64,000 nt of DNA from NCBI RefSeq assembly GCF_000416965.1, contig NZ_ATCL01000020.1:62001-126000 (forward strand), given 5' to 3'. Below the pieces are notes generated by a model. It saw nothing but the letters and a program-made list of their open reading frames with translations, was not told the DNA's origin and ran no database searches. This document shows positions 40,672 through 50,230 of the stretch, in pieces (position 1 is the first letter of the stretch; each line of letters begins with the position of its first letter). The DNA comes from Exiguobacterium chiriqhucha RW-2 (GTDB lineage Bacteria > Bacillota > Bacilli > Exiguobacteriales > Exiguobacteriaceae). The position numbers were made by a program, and so were the translations under genes.

Positions 40672-42015
40672 ATGCATATTGTCGTCGTTGGACTAAATAA
40701 CAAGACAGCCCCTGTCGCGATTCGGGAGCAGTTCTCGTTTGGGGAGCAAGAAATCGTGGATGCGATGATTGCACTTCGCGAAGAGAAAAGCATATTTGAA
40801 TCGGTTATTTTGTCGACTTGTAACCGAACAGAGCTATATGTCGTCACAGACCAGCTCCATACGGGTCGTTATTATACAAAACGGTTTTTAGCGAACTGGT
40901 TTGATTTAGAGATGGACCAATTCACCCCTTATTTATCGATTCGTGAAGGAGAAGAGGCAATTCGCCACTTGTTCCGCGTCACGTCTGGACTCGATTCGAT
41001 GATCATTGGGGAAACACAGATTTTAGGACAAGTGAAATCGAGCTTCTTCCGCGCCCAAGAGAACGGGACGACGGGAACAGTGTTCAACAAACTGTTCAAA
41101 GAAGCCGTGACGCTCGCCAAACGCGCCCATACTGACACGCAAATTGGGGAAATGTCGGTATCGGTCAGCGCGGCAGCAGTCACGCTCGCCCAGGAAATGT
41201 ATTCGTCGCTCGATGACAAACAAGTCGTCGTCGTCGGTGCGGGTGAGACAGGCGAGTTGACGACGCTCAACTTGTTCGAGGCCGGTGCGAAACAGATTGC
41301 CGTCTTTAACCGGACCGAGAGCAAAGCGAAAGCGGTCGCCGACAAGTTCAAAGGCCGGGCCCACTCAATCCGTGAGATTGCTTGCGGCTTGCTTGACGCC
41401 GATATTTTAATTAGCTCGACCGGTGCGAAAGAAGCGGTCATCGCCTATGATGATGTCGCCGCAGCTCAACTGCTCCGCCGGGAACGTCCACTGTTGTTAA
41501 TCGACATTGCCGTGCCGCGAGATATCGATCCAGCGGTCCGGGCGCTTCCGGGCGTCCACTTGTTCGATGTGGATGACTTGAACGGCATCGTCAATAAAAA
41601 CTTGGCGGCCCGTCTCATTGAAGCCGAAAAGATTGAAATCAAAATCGATGAGGCGATTCAAGAGTTCCAAACGTGGCTCATCACGCTCGGTGTCGTGCCG
41701 ATCATGAATGAATTGCGCGCCCGTGCGCTCAACATTCAAGAAGAGACGATGGAAAGCCTCGAGCGCAAGCTCGATCATCTGTCGGACCGCGATAAAAAAG
41801 TCATCGGCAAGCATATGAAGTCAATCATCAACCAGATGCTTCGTGAACCGATTGATTACATCAAAGACGCCGCCGCTCAACCGGATGCGAACACACGCAT
41901 CAATCAGTTCGTGGAGACGTTCGGTCTAGATGTCGACGTCCCTGACGCCGAACCGGAAACGGAAGAAGCCGAAGCGATGTCAGCGAAAGCACCACTTCGC
42001 GCCTTGATGCGCTAA
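40672..42015 (+). CDS. hemA: Glutamyl-tRNA reductase
   Basis: A 447-residue GluTR. The N-terminal catalytic cysteine is in ILSTCNRTELY (about residue 50), the glutamyl-tRNA site in SGLDSMIIGETQILGQVK, the NADPH fold VVVGAGETGELT, and a C-terminal dimerisation helix follows. It reduces glutamyl-tRNA to glutamate-1-semialdehyde, the first and regulated step of haem synthesis. ATG 40672 follows GAGGGGAAGAGG. An acidic Pro/Glu tail (DAEPETEEAEAM) precedes the end. It is separated from hemC by a terminator-like hairpin. Confidence 0.96.
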   Translation: MHIVVVGLNNKTAPVAIREQFSFGEQEIVDAMIALREEKSIFESVILSTCNRTELYVVTDQLHTGRYYTKRFLANWFDLEMDQFTPYLSIREGEEAIRHLFRVTSGLDSMIIGETQILGQVKSSFFRAQENGTTGTVFNKLFKEAVTLAKRAHTDTQIGEMSVSVSAAAVTLAQEMYSSLDDKQVVVVGAGETGELTTLNLFEAGAKQIAVFNRTESKAKAVADKFKGRAHSIREIACGLLDADILISSTGAKEAVIAYDDVAAAQLLRRERPLLLIDIAVPRDIDPAVRALPGVHLFDVDDLNGIVNKNLAARLIEAEKIEIKIDEAIQEFQTWLITLGVVPIMNELRARALNIQEETMESLERKLDHLSDRDKKVIGKHMKSIINQMLREPIDYIKDAAAQPDANTRINQFVETFGLDVDVPDAEPETEEAEAMSAKAPLRALMR

Positions 42016-42026
42016 TACAAAACAAA

Positions 42027-42055
42027 AAAAGGCGGCGGATCTCGTCGCCTTTTTC
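42027..42055 (+). terminator. Intergenic hairpin with T-tract between hemA and hemC
   Basis: AAAGGCG...CGCCTTTTT with an inner GCGGATCTCGT part forms a terminator-like stem just after the hemA stop. No clear promoter lies between it and hemC (20 nt), so it may act as a partial terminator that lowers hemCDBL expression relative to hemA. Confidence 0.75.
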
Positions 42056-42075
42056 TATGAAGGGGATAACCGATC

Positions 42076-42993
42076 ATGCGTAAAATTATCGTCGGCTCAC
42101 GCCGCTCACAACTTGCGATGACACAGACGAAATGGGTCATCGATCAATTGAAGAAAGCCGGAGCTCAAAACGAGTTCGAAATCAAAGAAATCGTGACGAA
42201 AGGGGACCAAATCGTCGACGTGCAACTCTCGAAAGTCGGAGGCAAAGGGTTGTTCGTCAAAGAGATTCAGCAACAGATGCTCGCCGGGGACATCGATTTC
42301 GCGGTCCACAGCATGAAAGACGTCCCGGCCGAGTTGCCGGAAGAGCTCTATATCAGCTGCATGCCGAAACGCGTCGACGCCCGTGATGTGCTCATTTGCG
42401 AGAACGGCTACACGCTCGAAACGCTCCCGGAAGGTGCCGTCATCGGGACGAGCTCACTGCGCCGTGGTGCCCAAATGCTCGCCGCCCGCCCGGACTTCGA
42501 CATTCAATGGATTCGCGGGAACATCGACACGCGCCTCAAAAAACTCGAGACAGAAAACTTCAACGCCATCTTGCTCGCCAAAGCCGGGCTCGAACGCATG
42601 GGTTGGACGGACCGCGTCGACTTCGAAGCGCTTGACGCCGACATGATGGTCCCGGCCGTCGGACAAGGTGTGCTTGCCATCGAAAGCCGGAAGGACGACG
42701 CTGAAGTGACGGCAATTCTACAATTGCTCCATGACGATGTGACGGCGAAAGCCGCAACGGCCGAGCGGACGTTCCTCAAGGCAATCGAAGGCAGCTGCCA
42801 CGTGCCGGTCGGCGGTTATGCGACGGTCGATGGCGACAACGTGACGCTCACAGGCCTCATCGCCTCGGTCGACGGTAAAGAAGTGCTCCGCGTGACGAAG
42901 ACGTCGTCAGACGCGGTCGCACTAGGGAAAGACGTAGCAGACGATTTGCTCGGACGCGGCGGGCGCGAAATTCTCGCCTCGGTCAATGCGTGA
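42076..42993 (+). CDS. hemC: Hydroxymethylbilane synthase (porphobilinogen deaminase)
   Basis: A 305-residue enzyme of usual size. VGSRRSQLAMTQTKWV at the start, HSMKDVPAELPE, IGTSSLRRGAQML and IRGNIDTRLKKL form the active site, and the dipyrromethane-cofactor cysteine is in EGSCHVPVGGYA. It polymerises four porphobilinogens to hydroxymethylbilane. Ribosome site GAAGGGGAT. It overlaps hemD by 8 nt. The hemX gene that separates hemA and hemC in B. subtilis is absent. Confidence 0.96.
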   Translation: MRKIIVGSRRSQLAMTQTKWVIDQLKKAGAQNEFEIKEIVTKGDQIVDVQLSKVGGKGLFVKEIQQQMLAGDIDFAVHSMKDVPAELPEELYISCMPKRVDARDVLICENGYTLETLPEGAVIGTSSLRRGAQMLAARPDFDIQWIRGNIDTRLKKLETENFNAILLAKAGLERMGWTDRVDFEALDADMMVPAVGQGVLAIESRKDDAEVTAILQLLHDDVTAKAATAERTFLKAIEGSCHVPVGGYATVDGDNVTLTGLIASVDGKEVLRVTKTSSDAVALGKDVADDLLGRGGREILASVNA

Positions 42994-43651
42994 CGTCTGG
43001 TACACAGGGACAAAACGACTGACCGCTTCGCAGCGAGCCCGGCTCACCGCGAGCGGTCTTTCCGTTCATCACGTCCCGCTCATCGAGACTAGATTGACGT
43101 ACAACCAGATGCCAATCAGCCGATTCGATTGGCTCGTCGTGACGAGCCAGACGGCGGTACCGGCACTCCGTGACGTCCCGCGTGACGTCAAAGTCGCGGC
43201 CGTCGGCGAGAAAACGAAACAAGCACTCGAGACCGTCGGATTCACTGTCGCGCTCATGCCGGAGACGTTTACGGGCGAGGCGTTGTTCCATGACCTTGCA
43301 ACTGTCGTAAAAGCAGACGAGGTCGTCTTGTTCGCCCGGGGCGACTTGGCGAACACGGCGCATATGACGCAACTCGAAAACATCTACGACTGGGTCGTCT
43401 ATGAGACGATCGGGCGTGAACTGACAGAGACGGAAGTCGAGGCGCTCGAAGGAATCGAGGCGCTCCTCGTGCTCAGCCCGTCCGCCGTCCGGGCGCTCAC
43501 GCCATATCTCGATCATTTCCACGGGACGTGGTACGCCATCGGTGAAGTGACCGAGCGCGCCGTCCGGGAAGTGTCGACGTTACCGGTCCGAGTGCCTGAG
43601 TGTTATACTATGGATGCATTAATACAGTGTATAGGGGAGGATTTTTCATGA
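42986..43651 (+). CDS. hemD: Uroporphyrinogen-III synthase
   Basis: A 221-residue protein. Sequence conservation in this family is low, but [40 protein letters not shown] and [10 protein letters not shown] fit the two-domain HemD fold, and its place between hemC and hemB is decisive. It cyclises hydroxymethylbilane with ring D inversion. It overlaps hemC by 8 nt and hemB by 4 nt (ATGA). Confidence 0.92.
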   Translation: MRDVWYTGTKRLTASQRARLTASGLSVHHVPLIETRLTYNQMPISRFDWLVVTSQTAVPALRDVPRDVKVAAVGEKTKQALETVGFTVALMPETFTGEALFHDLATVVKADEVVLFARGDLANTAHMTQLENIYDWVVYETIGRELTETEVEALEGIEALLVLSPSAVRALTPYLDHFHGTWYAIGEVTERAVREVSTLPVRVPECYTMDALIQCIGEDFS

Positions 43652-44628
43652 ACCAGTTTGACCGTCATCGTCGTCTTCGTTCATCGAAGTCAATGCGTGC
43701 ACTCGTACGTGAAAATCATGTTCGGAAAGAAGATTTGATTTACCCGCTCTTCATCATCGAAGGGACAGACATTAAACGCGAAGTCAGCTCGATGCCGGGC
43801 GTCTTCAACTTCTCGCTCGACCGTCTCGAAGACGAAATCAACGAGATTGTCGACCTCGGTATTCAATCGGTGCTCTTGTTCGGCGTGCCGGAACATAAAG
43901 ACCCGGAAGGTACGGAAGCGTATCATGACCACGGCATCGTCCAAGAAGCGATCCGTAAAGTGAAAGCGTGGGCACCACAGCTCACGGTCATCGCGGACAC
44001 ATGCCTCTGCGAATATACGTCGACGGGCCACTGCGGCATCGTGAAGAACGGTGACGTCGATAACGACGCGTCGCTACCACTTCACGTCCAGACGGCGATC
44101 ACGCAAGCACAAGCAGGCGCTGATATCATCGCGCCGAGCTCGATGATGGACGGCTTCGTCGCCGCGATCCGTGAAGGACTCGACCAAAACGGTTTCAACC
44201 ATATCCCAATCATGAGTTACGGCGTCAAGTACGCATCGGCGTACTACGGACCGTTCCGTGACGCAGCGCAATCGGCACCTGGTGAAGGTGACCGCAAAGG
44301 CTATCAGATGGACCCGGCCAACCGCCGTGAAGCGTTCCGTGAATCACAATCGGACGTCGAGCAAGGCGCCGATTTCATGATCGTCAAACCAGCGCTCGCG
44401 TTCATGGACATCATCCGTGACATGCGCGACTCGCTCGATATGCCGATCGTGGCGTATAACGTGAGCGGAGAGTACGCCATGGTCAAAGCGGCTGCTTTGA
44501 ACGACTGGGTCGACGAGCAACGCATCGTCATGGAGACGATGGTCGGCTTCAAACGGGCCGGTGCGGACCTCATCGTCACATATTTCGCAAAAGACGTCTG
44601 TCGCTATTTGGAAGGAGACTACGCATGA
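43648..44628 (+). CDS. hemB: Delta-aminolevulinic acid dehydratase (porphobilinogen synthase)
   Basis: A 326-residue enzyme. The cysteine-rich metal site [15 protein letters not shown] (three cysteines, zinc type) lies near residue 117, and the two Schiff-base lysines are in [13 protein letters not shown] and [11 protein letters not shown]. It condenses two 5-aminolevulinates to porphobilinogen. ATG 43648 follows AGGGGAGGATTTTTC; the upstream frame from 43600 lies within hemD. It overlaps hemL by 4 nt. Confidence 0.96.
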   Translation: MNQFDRHRRLRSSKSMRALVRENHVRKEDLIYPLFIIEGTDIKREVSSMPGVFNFSLDRLEDEINEIVDLGIQSVLLFGVPEHKDPEGTEAYHDHGIVQEAIRKVKAWAPQLTVIADTCLCEYTSTGHCGIVKNGDVDNDASLPLHVQTAITQAQAGADIIAPSSMMDGFVAAIREGLDQNGFNHIPIMSYGVKYASAYYGPFRDAAQSAPGEGDRKGYQMDPANRREAFRESQSDVEQGADFMIVKPALAFMDIIRDMRDSLDMPIVAYNVSGEYAMVKAAALNDWVDEQRIVMETMVGFKRAGADLIVTYFAKDVCRYLEGDYA

Positions 44629-45929
44629 CCTACAAACAAACACGCTCAGAAGCGGCGTTCGAACAAGCACGTCCGCTCATGCCGGGCGGGGTGAACAGCC
44701 CGGTCCGTGCCTATAAATCAGTCGGCATGACGCCAATCTTCGCTGAACGCGGTGAAGGCTCACGCGTCTACGATATCGATGGCAACGAATATATCGATTA
44801 CGTCCTCTCATGGGGACCACTCATCCTCGGCCACCGCGACCCTGTCGTCACGAAGGCGATTCAAGAGCAAGCTGAGAAAGGCTGGACGTTCGGGACACCG
44901 ACTGAGCTTGAGACAAAAATGGCCGAGCTCGTCATCGAGCGCGTCCCATCGATCGAGATGGTGCGCATGGTCAACTCGGGTACGGAAGCGACGATGGCGG
45001 CACTCCGCCTCGCACGCGGCTACACGGGCAAGACGAAAATCTTGAAGTTCGAAGGCTGCTATCACGGTCACGGCGACTCGCTCCTCATCAAGGCCGGTTC
45101 GGGTGTCGCGACACTCGGTCTCCCGGACTCACCGGGCGTACCGAAAGACTTGGCGAGCCAGACGCTCACGGTGCCATATAACGATTTGGATGCTCTCCGC
45201 ATCGCCTTCGAGAAGTTCGGCGACGATATCGCTGGTGTCATCGTCGAACCGGCGGCCGGCAACATGGGCTTCGTGCCACCGCAACCTGGCTTCCTCGAAG
45301 GACTCCGCGAGATCACGGAACAGTACGGCGCGCTCCTCATCTTTGACGAGGTCATGACCGGATTCCGGGTCGGCTATAACTGTGCCCAGGGCTACTTCGG
45401 CGTGACGCCGGATTTGACGTGCCTCGGGAAAGTCATCGGCGGCGGCCTTCCGGTCGGTGCCTATGGCGGGAAACGCGAGATTATGGAACAAATCGCGCCA
45501 CAAGGACCGATTTACCAGGCAGGGACGCTCTCAGGGAACCCGCTCGCGATGATTGCCGGCTACACGACGTTGTCGCAACTCAAGCCTGAGCACTACGCCG
45601 AGTTCGAACGCAAAGCGGACCGTCTTGCCGAAGGCTATACGAAAGCAGCCGAGAAGTATAACATCCCGCACGACACGAACCGGGCCGGATCGATGTTCGG
45701 ATTCTTCTTCACGAACGAGAAAGTGACGAACTTCGAGAAGGCGAAGACGGCGAACCTCGACTTGTTCCGTGCTTACTATCAGAAGATGGCGGCGCGCGGC
45801 GTGTTCTTGCCACCGTCACAGTTCGAAGGATTGTTCCTCTCGACCGTTCACACGGACGAAGATATCGACTTGACGCTCGCAGCGGTCGACGCGACATTCA
45901 AAGAGCTGCAACAAGAGTTTTCATTGTAA
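44625..45929 (+). CDS. hemL: Glutamate-1-semialdehyde 2,1-aminomutase
   Basis: A 434-residue PLP-dependent class III aminotransferase-type mutase. [18 protein letters not shown] is typical at the N-terminus, and PLP contacts include [17 protein letters not shown] and [11 protein letters not shown], with the catalytic lysine in [18 protein letters not shown]. It converts glutamate-1-semialdehyde to 5-aminolevulinate. Last gene of hemCDBL; overlaps hemB by ATGA. In sporulating Bacillus a spoVID gene follows; here the valS T-box does. Confidence 0.96.
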   Translation: MTYKQTRSEAAFEQARPLMPGGVNSPVRAYKSVGMTPIFAERGEGSRVYDIDGNEYIDYVLSWGPLILGHRDPVVTKAIQEQAEKGWTFGTPTELETKMAELVIERVPSIEMVRMVNSGTEATMAALRLARGYTGKTKILKFEGCYHGHGDSLLIKAGSGVATLGLPDSPGVPKDLASQTLTVPYNDLDALRIAFEKFGDDIAGVIVEPAAGNMGFVPPQPGFLEGLREITEQYGALLIFDEVMTGFRVGYNCAQGYFGVTPDLTCLGKVIGGGLPVGAYGGKREIMEQIAPQGPIYQAGTLSGNPLAMIAGYTTLSQLKPEHYAEFERKADRLAEGYTKAAEKYNIPHDTNRAGSMFGFFFTNEKVTNFEKAKTANLDLFRAYYQKMAARGVFLPPSQFEGLFLSTVHTDEDIDLTLAAVDATFKELQQEFSL

Positions 45930-45984
45930 TCTTGACGGAAACAGCTTCTGTCGCTACAATTGTTTAACAGATACGAACAAAAGC

Positions 45985-46223
45985 TACGATGAGGAATAGT
46001 ACGCAATCAACATCCTTTTTCAGAGACGCGGCCGCTTGGTGCGAGGCCGCGAAGGATGGTGCGGAAGTCGCCTCGGAGCTGACCTTTTGAACGAAGTAGG
46101 AAGGTCCGGTCCATCGACCGTTATTCGATTTTGAGGGCGCCACATGTGGCGAACTAAGGTGGTACCGCGGAAGATACGGCTTCTTTCGTCCTTAGCGTTA
46201 AGGACGAGAGTAGCCGTTTTTTT
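45985..46223 (+). promoter_or_regulatory. T-box riboswitch (tRNA-Val sensing) upstream of valS
   Basis: Stem I begins with the GA-motif region GATGAGGAATAGTAC (45988-46002), followed by CATCCTT/AAGGATG and GCGGCC/GGCCGC helices with the distal loop. The specifier is read as GUC (46067-46069, in GGAAGTCGCCTC), a valine codon. Stem III is CGGTC/GACCG. The canonical T-box AAGGTGGTACCGCGG (46156-46170) has UGGU to pair with the uncharged tRNA 3' end. The competing terminator (46176-46223) follows. Uncharged tRNA-Val should allow read-through into valS. Confidence 0.93.
46176..46223 (+). terminator. Terminator arm of the valS T-box
   Basis: ACGGCTTCTTTCGTCCTTA pairs with TAAGGACGAGAGTAGCCGT (imperfect inner matches), followed by TTTTTTT. 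It competes with the antiterminator that uses the T-box sequence. Confidence 0.9.
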
Positions 46224-46251
46224 GTCCACATTATTAGAGGAGGTTGGACAT

Positions 46252-48903
46252 ATGGCCAACGAGACAAACGAAATCACCATGCCGACGAAGTACGATCCAA
46301 GTGCGACGGAAGCGAAATGGTATGACTACTGGTTAGAGAACGACGTATTTAAAGCAGACGAGGACGATTCAAAACAGCCGTACACGATCGTCATTCCGCC
46401 ACCGAACGTAACAGGGAAACTTCACCTCGGACACGCGTGGGACACGACGCTCCAAGACTTATTGACGCGCCTCAAGCGCATGCAAGGCTATGACGTCCTC
46501 TGGCTCCCAGGGATGGACCACGCCGGGATCGCGACGCAAGCGAAAGTCGAACAGAAGCTCCGTGAGGACGGCATCATGCGTTATGACCTCGGACGCGAAA
46601 AGTTCCTCGAGAAGACGTGGGAATGGAAAGACGAGTATGCCGACACGATCCGTGCCCAGTGGTCAAAACTTGGCCTCGGTCTCGATTACTCACGTGAGCG
46701 CTTCACGCTCGACGAAGGACTCTCGAAAGCGGTCCAGGAAGTATTCGTTCGTCTCTATGAGAAAGGCTTGATTTACCGCGGCGAGTATATCGTCAACTGG
46801 GACCCGGCACAAAAGACGGCCGTCTCCGATATCGAGGTCATCTACCAAGAAGTCGAAGGTGCGTTCTACCACATGAAGTATCCGCTCGCTGACGGCTCAG
46901 GCCACATCGAGATTGCGACGACACGTCCGGAGACGATGCTCGGTGATACGGCCGTTGCCGTTAACCCGAAAGATGAGCGTTACGCGCACCTCGTCGGCAA
47001 GACGATCATGCTTCCGGTCATGAACCGCGAGATTCCGATCGTCGCTGACGACTACGTCGACATGGAGTTCGGTACAGGTTGCGTCAAGATCACACCGGCG
47101 CACGACCCGAACGACTTTGAGATCGGGAACCGCCACGAGCTCCCGCGCATCCTCGTTATGGACGAAGGCGGCAAGATGAACGAGAATGCTGGCAAGTACG
47201 AAGGGCTCGACCGCTTCGAATGCCGCAAGCAACTCGTCAAAGACCTAGAAGCAGACGGCACGCTCGTCAAAATCGAGCCGCACACGCACTCGGTCGGTCA
47301 CTCGGAACGTTCAGGCGCGGTCATCGAGCCGTATCTTTCGAAACAGTGGTTCGTCGACATGGAGCCGCTCGCGAAAGCAGCGCTCGAAGCGCAAGGACAT
47401 GACGATACGAAAGTCAACTTCGTCCCAGAACGGTTCGAAGGCACATACCTCCGTTGGATGGAGAACATCCGTGATTGGTGTATCAGCCGCCAACTCTGGT
47501 GGGGGCACCGCATCCCGGCTTGGTACCACAATGAGACAGGTGAGATTTATGTAGGTAAAGAAGCACCGGCGGACAGTGAGAACTGGCATCAAGATGAAGA
47601 CGTGCTCGACACATGGTTCTCGTCAGCGCTTTGGCCGTTCTCGACGATGGGCTGGCCGGATACGGACTCAGCAGACTTCAAACGTTACTTCCCGACGAGC
47701 GCGCTCGTCACGGGTTACGACATCATCTTCTTCTGGGTATCGCGCATGATTTTCCAATCGCTCGAGTTCACTGGGAAGCAGCCGTTCAACGACGTGCTCA
47801 TCCACGGTCTCATCCGCGACTCGGAAGGCCGCAAGATGTCGAAGTCGCTCGGTAACGGCGTCGACCCGATGGAAGTCATCGACCAATACGGCGCGGACTC
47901 GCTCCGCTGGTTCCTCCTTACGGGATCGACACCAGGGAACGACCTTCGTTTCTATTGGGAGAAAATCGAATCGACATGGAACTTCGCGAACAAGATTTGG
48001 AACGCGAGCCGTTTCGCCCTTATGAACATGGACGGCATGAAGTATGAGGAGATCGATTTGTCAGGTGAGAAGACGCTCGCTGACAAGTGGATTCTCACTC
48101 GCTTGAACGACACAATCGACCAAGTGACACGTCTCGTCGACAAGTATGAGTTCGGCGAAGCCGGCCGTTACTTGTACAACTTCATCTGGGAAGAGTTCTG
48201 TAACTGGTACATCGAGATGGCGAAACTCACGCTCTACGGTGAGGACGAGGCTGCGAAAGCGACGACGCGTTCAGTGCTCGCGTACACGCTCGACTCAATC
48301 ATGCGTCTCATGCATCCGTTCATGCCGTTCCTCACAGAGGAAATCTGGCAGCACTTGCCGCACGAAGGCGACTCGATTGTCCGTGCGAGCTACCCGACAC
48401 GCCGCGACGAGCTCCACTTCGCGGACTCGGTACCAGCGTTCGAAGCGGTCATGAACGTCATCCGTTCGGTCCGTAACATCCGTTCGGAAGTGAACGCCCC
48501 AATGTCGAAACCGATTCAGCTCTTCATCTCGACGTCGGATGAGGCGACACAAGATTACTTGAGCGCGAACGAAACGACAATCGGCAAGTTCACGAACGCG
48601 ACCGAGCTCGAAATCGGACGTGGCTTGACGGCTCCTGATAAGTCGATGTCAGCCATCATGACGGGTGCGGAACTGTTCATCCCACTCGCTGACCTCATCA
48701 ACTTTGAGGAAGAAATCGCCCGTCTTGAAAAAGAAGTGGCGAAGTACGAGAAGGAAGTCGAGCGCGTTCAGAAGAAACTCGGCAACCCAGGCTTCACTGG
48801 CAAGGCACCGGCTCACGTCATCGACGAAGAGAAGGCGAAAGAGAAAGACTACCTCGACAAACATGACGCAGTCCGTGCGCGTTTGGAAGAGTTGCGTAAA
48901 TAA
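46252..48903 (+). CDS. valS: Valyl-tRNA synthetase
   Basis: An 883-residue class I synthetase. The HIGH-type motif is in KLHLGHAWD, the KMSKS motif in [14 protein letters not shown], the editing (CP1) domain in [20 protein letters not shown], the anticodon-binding domain has [10 protein letters not shown] nearby, and the C-terminal coiled coil is [22 protein letters not shown] 46252 follows GAGGAGGTTGGACAT; the upstream frame from 46144 lies in the T-box. Expression is controlled by the T-box. A strong terminator separates it from the next genes, unlike the valS-folC pairing in Bacillus. Confidence 0.97.
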   Translation: MANETNEITMPTKYDPSATEAKWYDYWLENDVFKADEDDSKQPYTIVIPPPNVTGKLHLGHAWDTTLQDLLTRLKRMQGYDVLWLPGMDHAGIATQAKVEQKLREDGIMRYDLGREKFLEKTWEWKDEYADTIRAQWSKLGLGLDYSRERFTLDEGLSKAVQEVFVRLYEKGLIYRGEYIVNWDPAQKTAVSDIEVIYQEVEGAFYHMKYPLADGSGHIEIATTRPETMLGDTAVAVNPKDERYAHLVGKTIMLPVMNREIPIVADDYVDMEFGTGCVKITPAHDPNDFEIGNRHELPRILVMDEGGKMNENAGKYEGLDRFECRKQLVKDLEADGTLVKIEPHTHSVGHSERSGAVIEPYLSKQWFVDMEPLAKAALEAQGHDDTKVNFVPERFEGTYLRWMENIRDWCISRQLWWGHRIPAWYHNETGEIYVGKEAPADSENWHQDEDVLDTWFSSALWPFSTMGWPDTDSADFKRYFPTSALVTGYDIIFFWVSRMIFQSLEFTGKQPFNDVLIHGLIRDSEGRKMSKSLGNGVDPMEVIDQYGADSLRWFLLTGSTPGNDLRFYWEKIESTWNFANKIWNASRFALMNMDGMKYEEIDLSGEKTLADKWILTRLNDTIDQVTRLVDKYEFGEAGRYLYNFIWEEFCNWYIEMAKLTLYGEDEAAKATTRSVLAYTLDSIMRLMHPFMPFLTEEIWQHLPHEGDSIVRASYPTRRDELHFADSVPAFEAVMNVIRSVRNIRSEVNAPMSKPIQLFISTSDEATQDYLSANETTIGKFTNATELEIGRGLTAPDKSMSAIMTGAELFIPLADLINFEEEIARLEKEVAKYEKEVERVQKKLGNPGFTGKAPAHVIDEEKAKEKDYLDKHDAVRARLEELRK

Positions 48904-48909
48904 TGAATC

Positions 48910-48947
48910 AACCTTCTTTGGAGATTATCTCCGAAGAAGGTTTTTTT
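48910..48947 (+). terminator. Intrinsic terminator of valS
   Basis: AACCTTCTTTGGAGA (48910-48924) pairs with TCTCCGAAGAAGGTT (48928-48942), one mismatch, followed by a T-tract. Confidence 0.93.
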
Positions 48948-48995
48948 GTCGTTTGGTGGAATTTAGGAGAGGAGACGATATAAAGGTGGTGTGAC

Positions 48996-49769
48996 ATGAG
49001 ACGAATCGGAATGATGTTAAGTTTGGCAGTGATGGGACTGAGTGGGTGTGTGGCGGAACGAGCTGAACCGATCGAACCGACGGAATCAGGAGTGACAATT
49101 AATGAAAGTGCAGAGGAGACGTCTTCCAAGGATATTCCCGTAACGACGGACAAAGAAGTGTTCGGCTCGATGATTGAGGACGTGCCGAAAGGGACCGTTC
49201 GACTAGTCGATGCGGTCACGGCCCAATACACGCTTCAATATACAGATGGCACGTCCGAGCGACCTTCGAGAGACGGTGTAATCTATGAAACCGTCATCGA
49301 TGATCTCGGGCTCATTGCCATTAAGTTACCAAACCGCGACGATTCGTTCGGCGTGTTCAACTATTCACGGGACGAGGAGTGGGGGTTGCACGGGATTCAA
49401 AACTTTACGATTCCCGAGGCGGCCGAAAAAGTCCGACACGGGTTGGACTTGCCTGAAGAAGAGCTGTTTGTCGCCAACTTCGAGATGAGTCAGCTCGAGC
49501 GGCCGGTGGAGATGTGGACGTTGTATGATGAGACGCAATGCATCACGATTTTAGTGACCGATGCGTCCAGTGTGGCAGACGGAGAATTGATTGACCGGCG
49601 AGACGATTCAAATGAGCGGTATCGCTTGAATCAACCGGAAGGGAACGGCTTGTTTTACGTAGACCAGGGCAAGCTCATCGTCGTGACGGGCAATGTGTCG
49701 GAAGAGGTGTTGCTCGACCTCTCGGACTCGCTACCGGAGGCGTGGTCGGTGGATTTTCCGATGAACTGA
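48996..49769 (+). CDS. Lipoprotein of unknown function
   Basis: A 257-residue protein with a lipoprotein signal (MMLSLAVMGLSGCVAE; lipobox LSGC), followed by an acidic Ser/Thr/Glu-rich linker (residues about 20-55), suggesting a tethered extracytoplasmic domain. The folded part has QYTLQYTDGTSERP, FTIPEAAEKVRHGLDLPEE and a beta-rich pattern, but I recognise no family. The ATG follows AAAGGTGGTGTG. It is followed 40 nt later by a small cytoplasmic-type gene of unknown function. Confidence 0.78.
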   Translation: MRRIGMMLSLAVMGLSGCVAERAEPIEPTESGVTINESAEETSSKDIPVTTDKEVFGSMIEDVPKGTVRLVDAVTAQYTLQYTDGTSERPSRDGVIYETVIDDLGLIAIKLPNRDDSFGVFNYSRDEEWGLHGIQNFTIPEAAEKVRHGLDLPEEELFVANFEMSQLERPVEMWTLYDETQCITILVTDASSVADGELIDRRDDSNERYRLNQPEGNGLFYVDQGKLIVVTGNVSEEVLLDLSDSLPEAWSVDFPMN

Positions 49770-49809
49770 TCATACTTGTGACATCAACTATTCAAGAGGA
49801 GGGAATGCC

Positions 49810-50157
49810 ATGCCGTACACACACGAATTCGGTATGTTAGATTCAACAAACCGTCAATCATCATATGATACGTATACACCTGAACACTTCGATTGTGTCT
49901 CGGTGGATGGGGAGTGGGTGGATGAGTTTATCGAGGAGCTGAACGAGATGCGCACGTATTTCCACTCCTATGACCGTCCTGGATTCGGATTAGACGAATG
50001 CGGGATCACGCTCATTCCATATGAGTCACTGGCGCTGTTCTATCAAGTCGTCAAAGCGATGATGTACACGCATGAGTCGGAACAACTGAATCGACTTATT
50101 TCCAAAATCACACAAGCCCAAGTAGACAAGAAGGACATGATTCATTTCGGACTATAA
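49810..50157 (+). CDS. Small acidic protein of unknown function
   Basis: A 115-residue soluble protein (HFDCVSVDGEWVDEFIEELNEMRTYF; GITLIPYESLALFYQVV), mostly helical by eye, without signal or membrane segments. I recognise no domain, though the layout resembles small immunity-type or regulatory proteins. It has a good ribosome site (GAGGAGGGAATGCC) and ends at a bidirectional terminator shared with selO. Confidence 0.7.
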   Translation: MPYTHEFGMLDSTNRQSSYDTYTPEHFDCVSVDGEWVDEFIEELNEMRTYFHSYDRPGFGLDECGITLIPYESLALFYQVVKAMMYTHESEQLNRLISKITQAQVDKKDMIHFGL

Positions 50158-50170
50158 GTCTATAGAAAAG

Positions 50171-50208
50171 AACAACCCCGAGCATCGTCATCGATGTTCG
50201 GGGTTGTT
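50171..50208. terminator. Bidirectional terminator between convergent genes
   Basis: AACAACCCCGAGCATCG (50171-50187) pairs with CGATGTTCGGGGTTGTT (50192-50208), one G-T pair. T residues follow on the minus strand (TTCTTTTC), and weakly on the plus strand. Confidence 0.82.
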
Positions 50209-50230
50209 GTGAGATGAGCGATAATAAATC

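Noticed and set aside
46144-46251. N-terminal extension of ValRS
   Set aside because: The codons lie within the T-box and its terminator.
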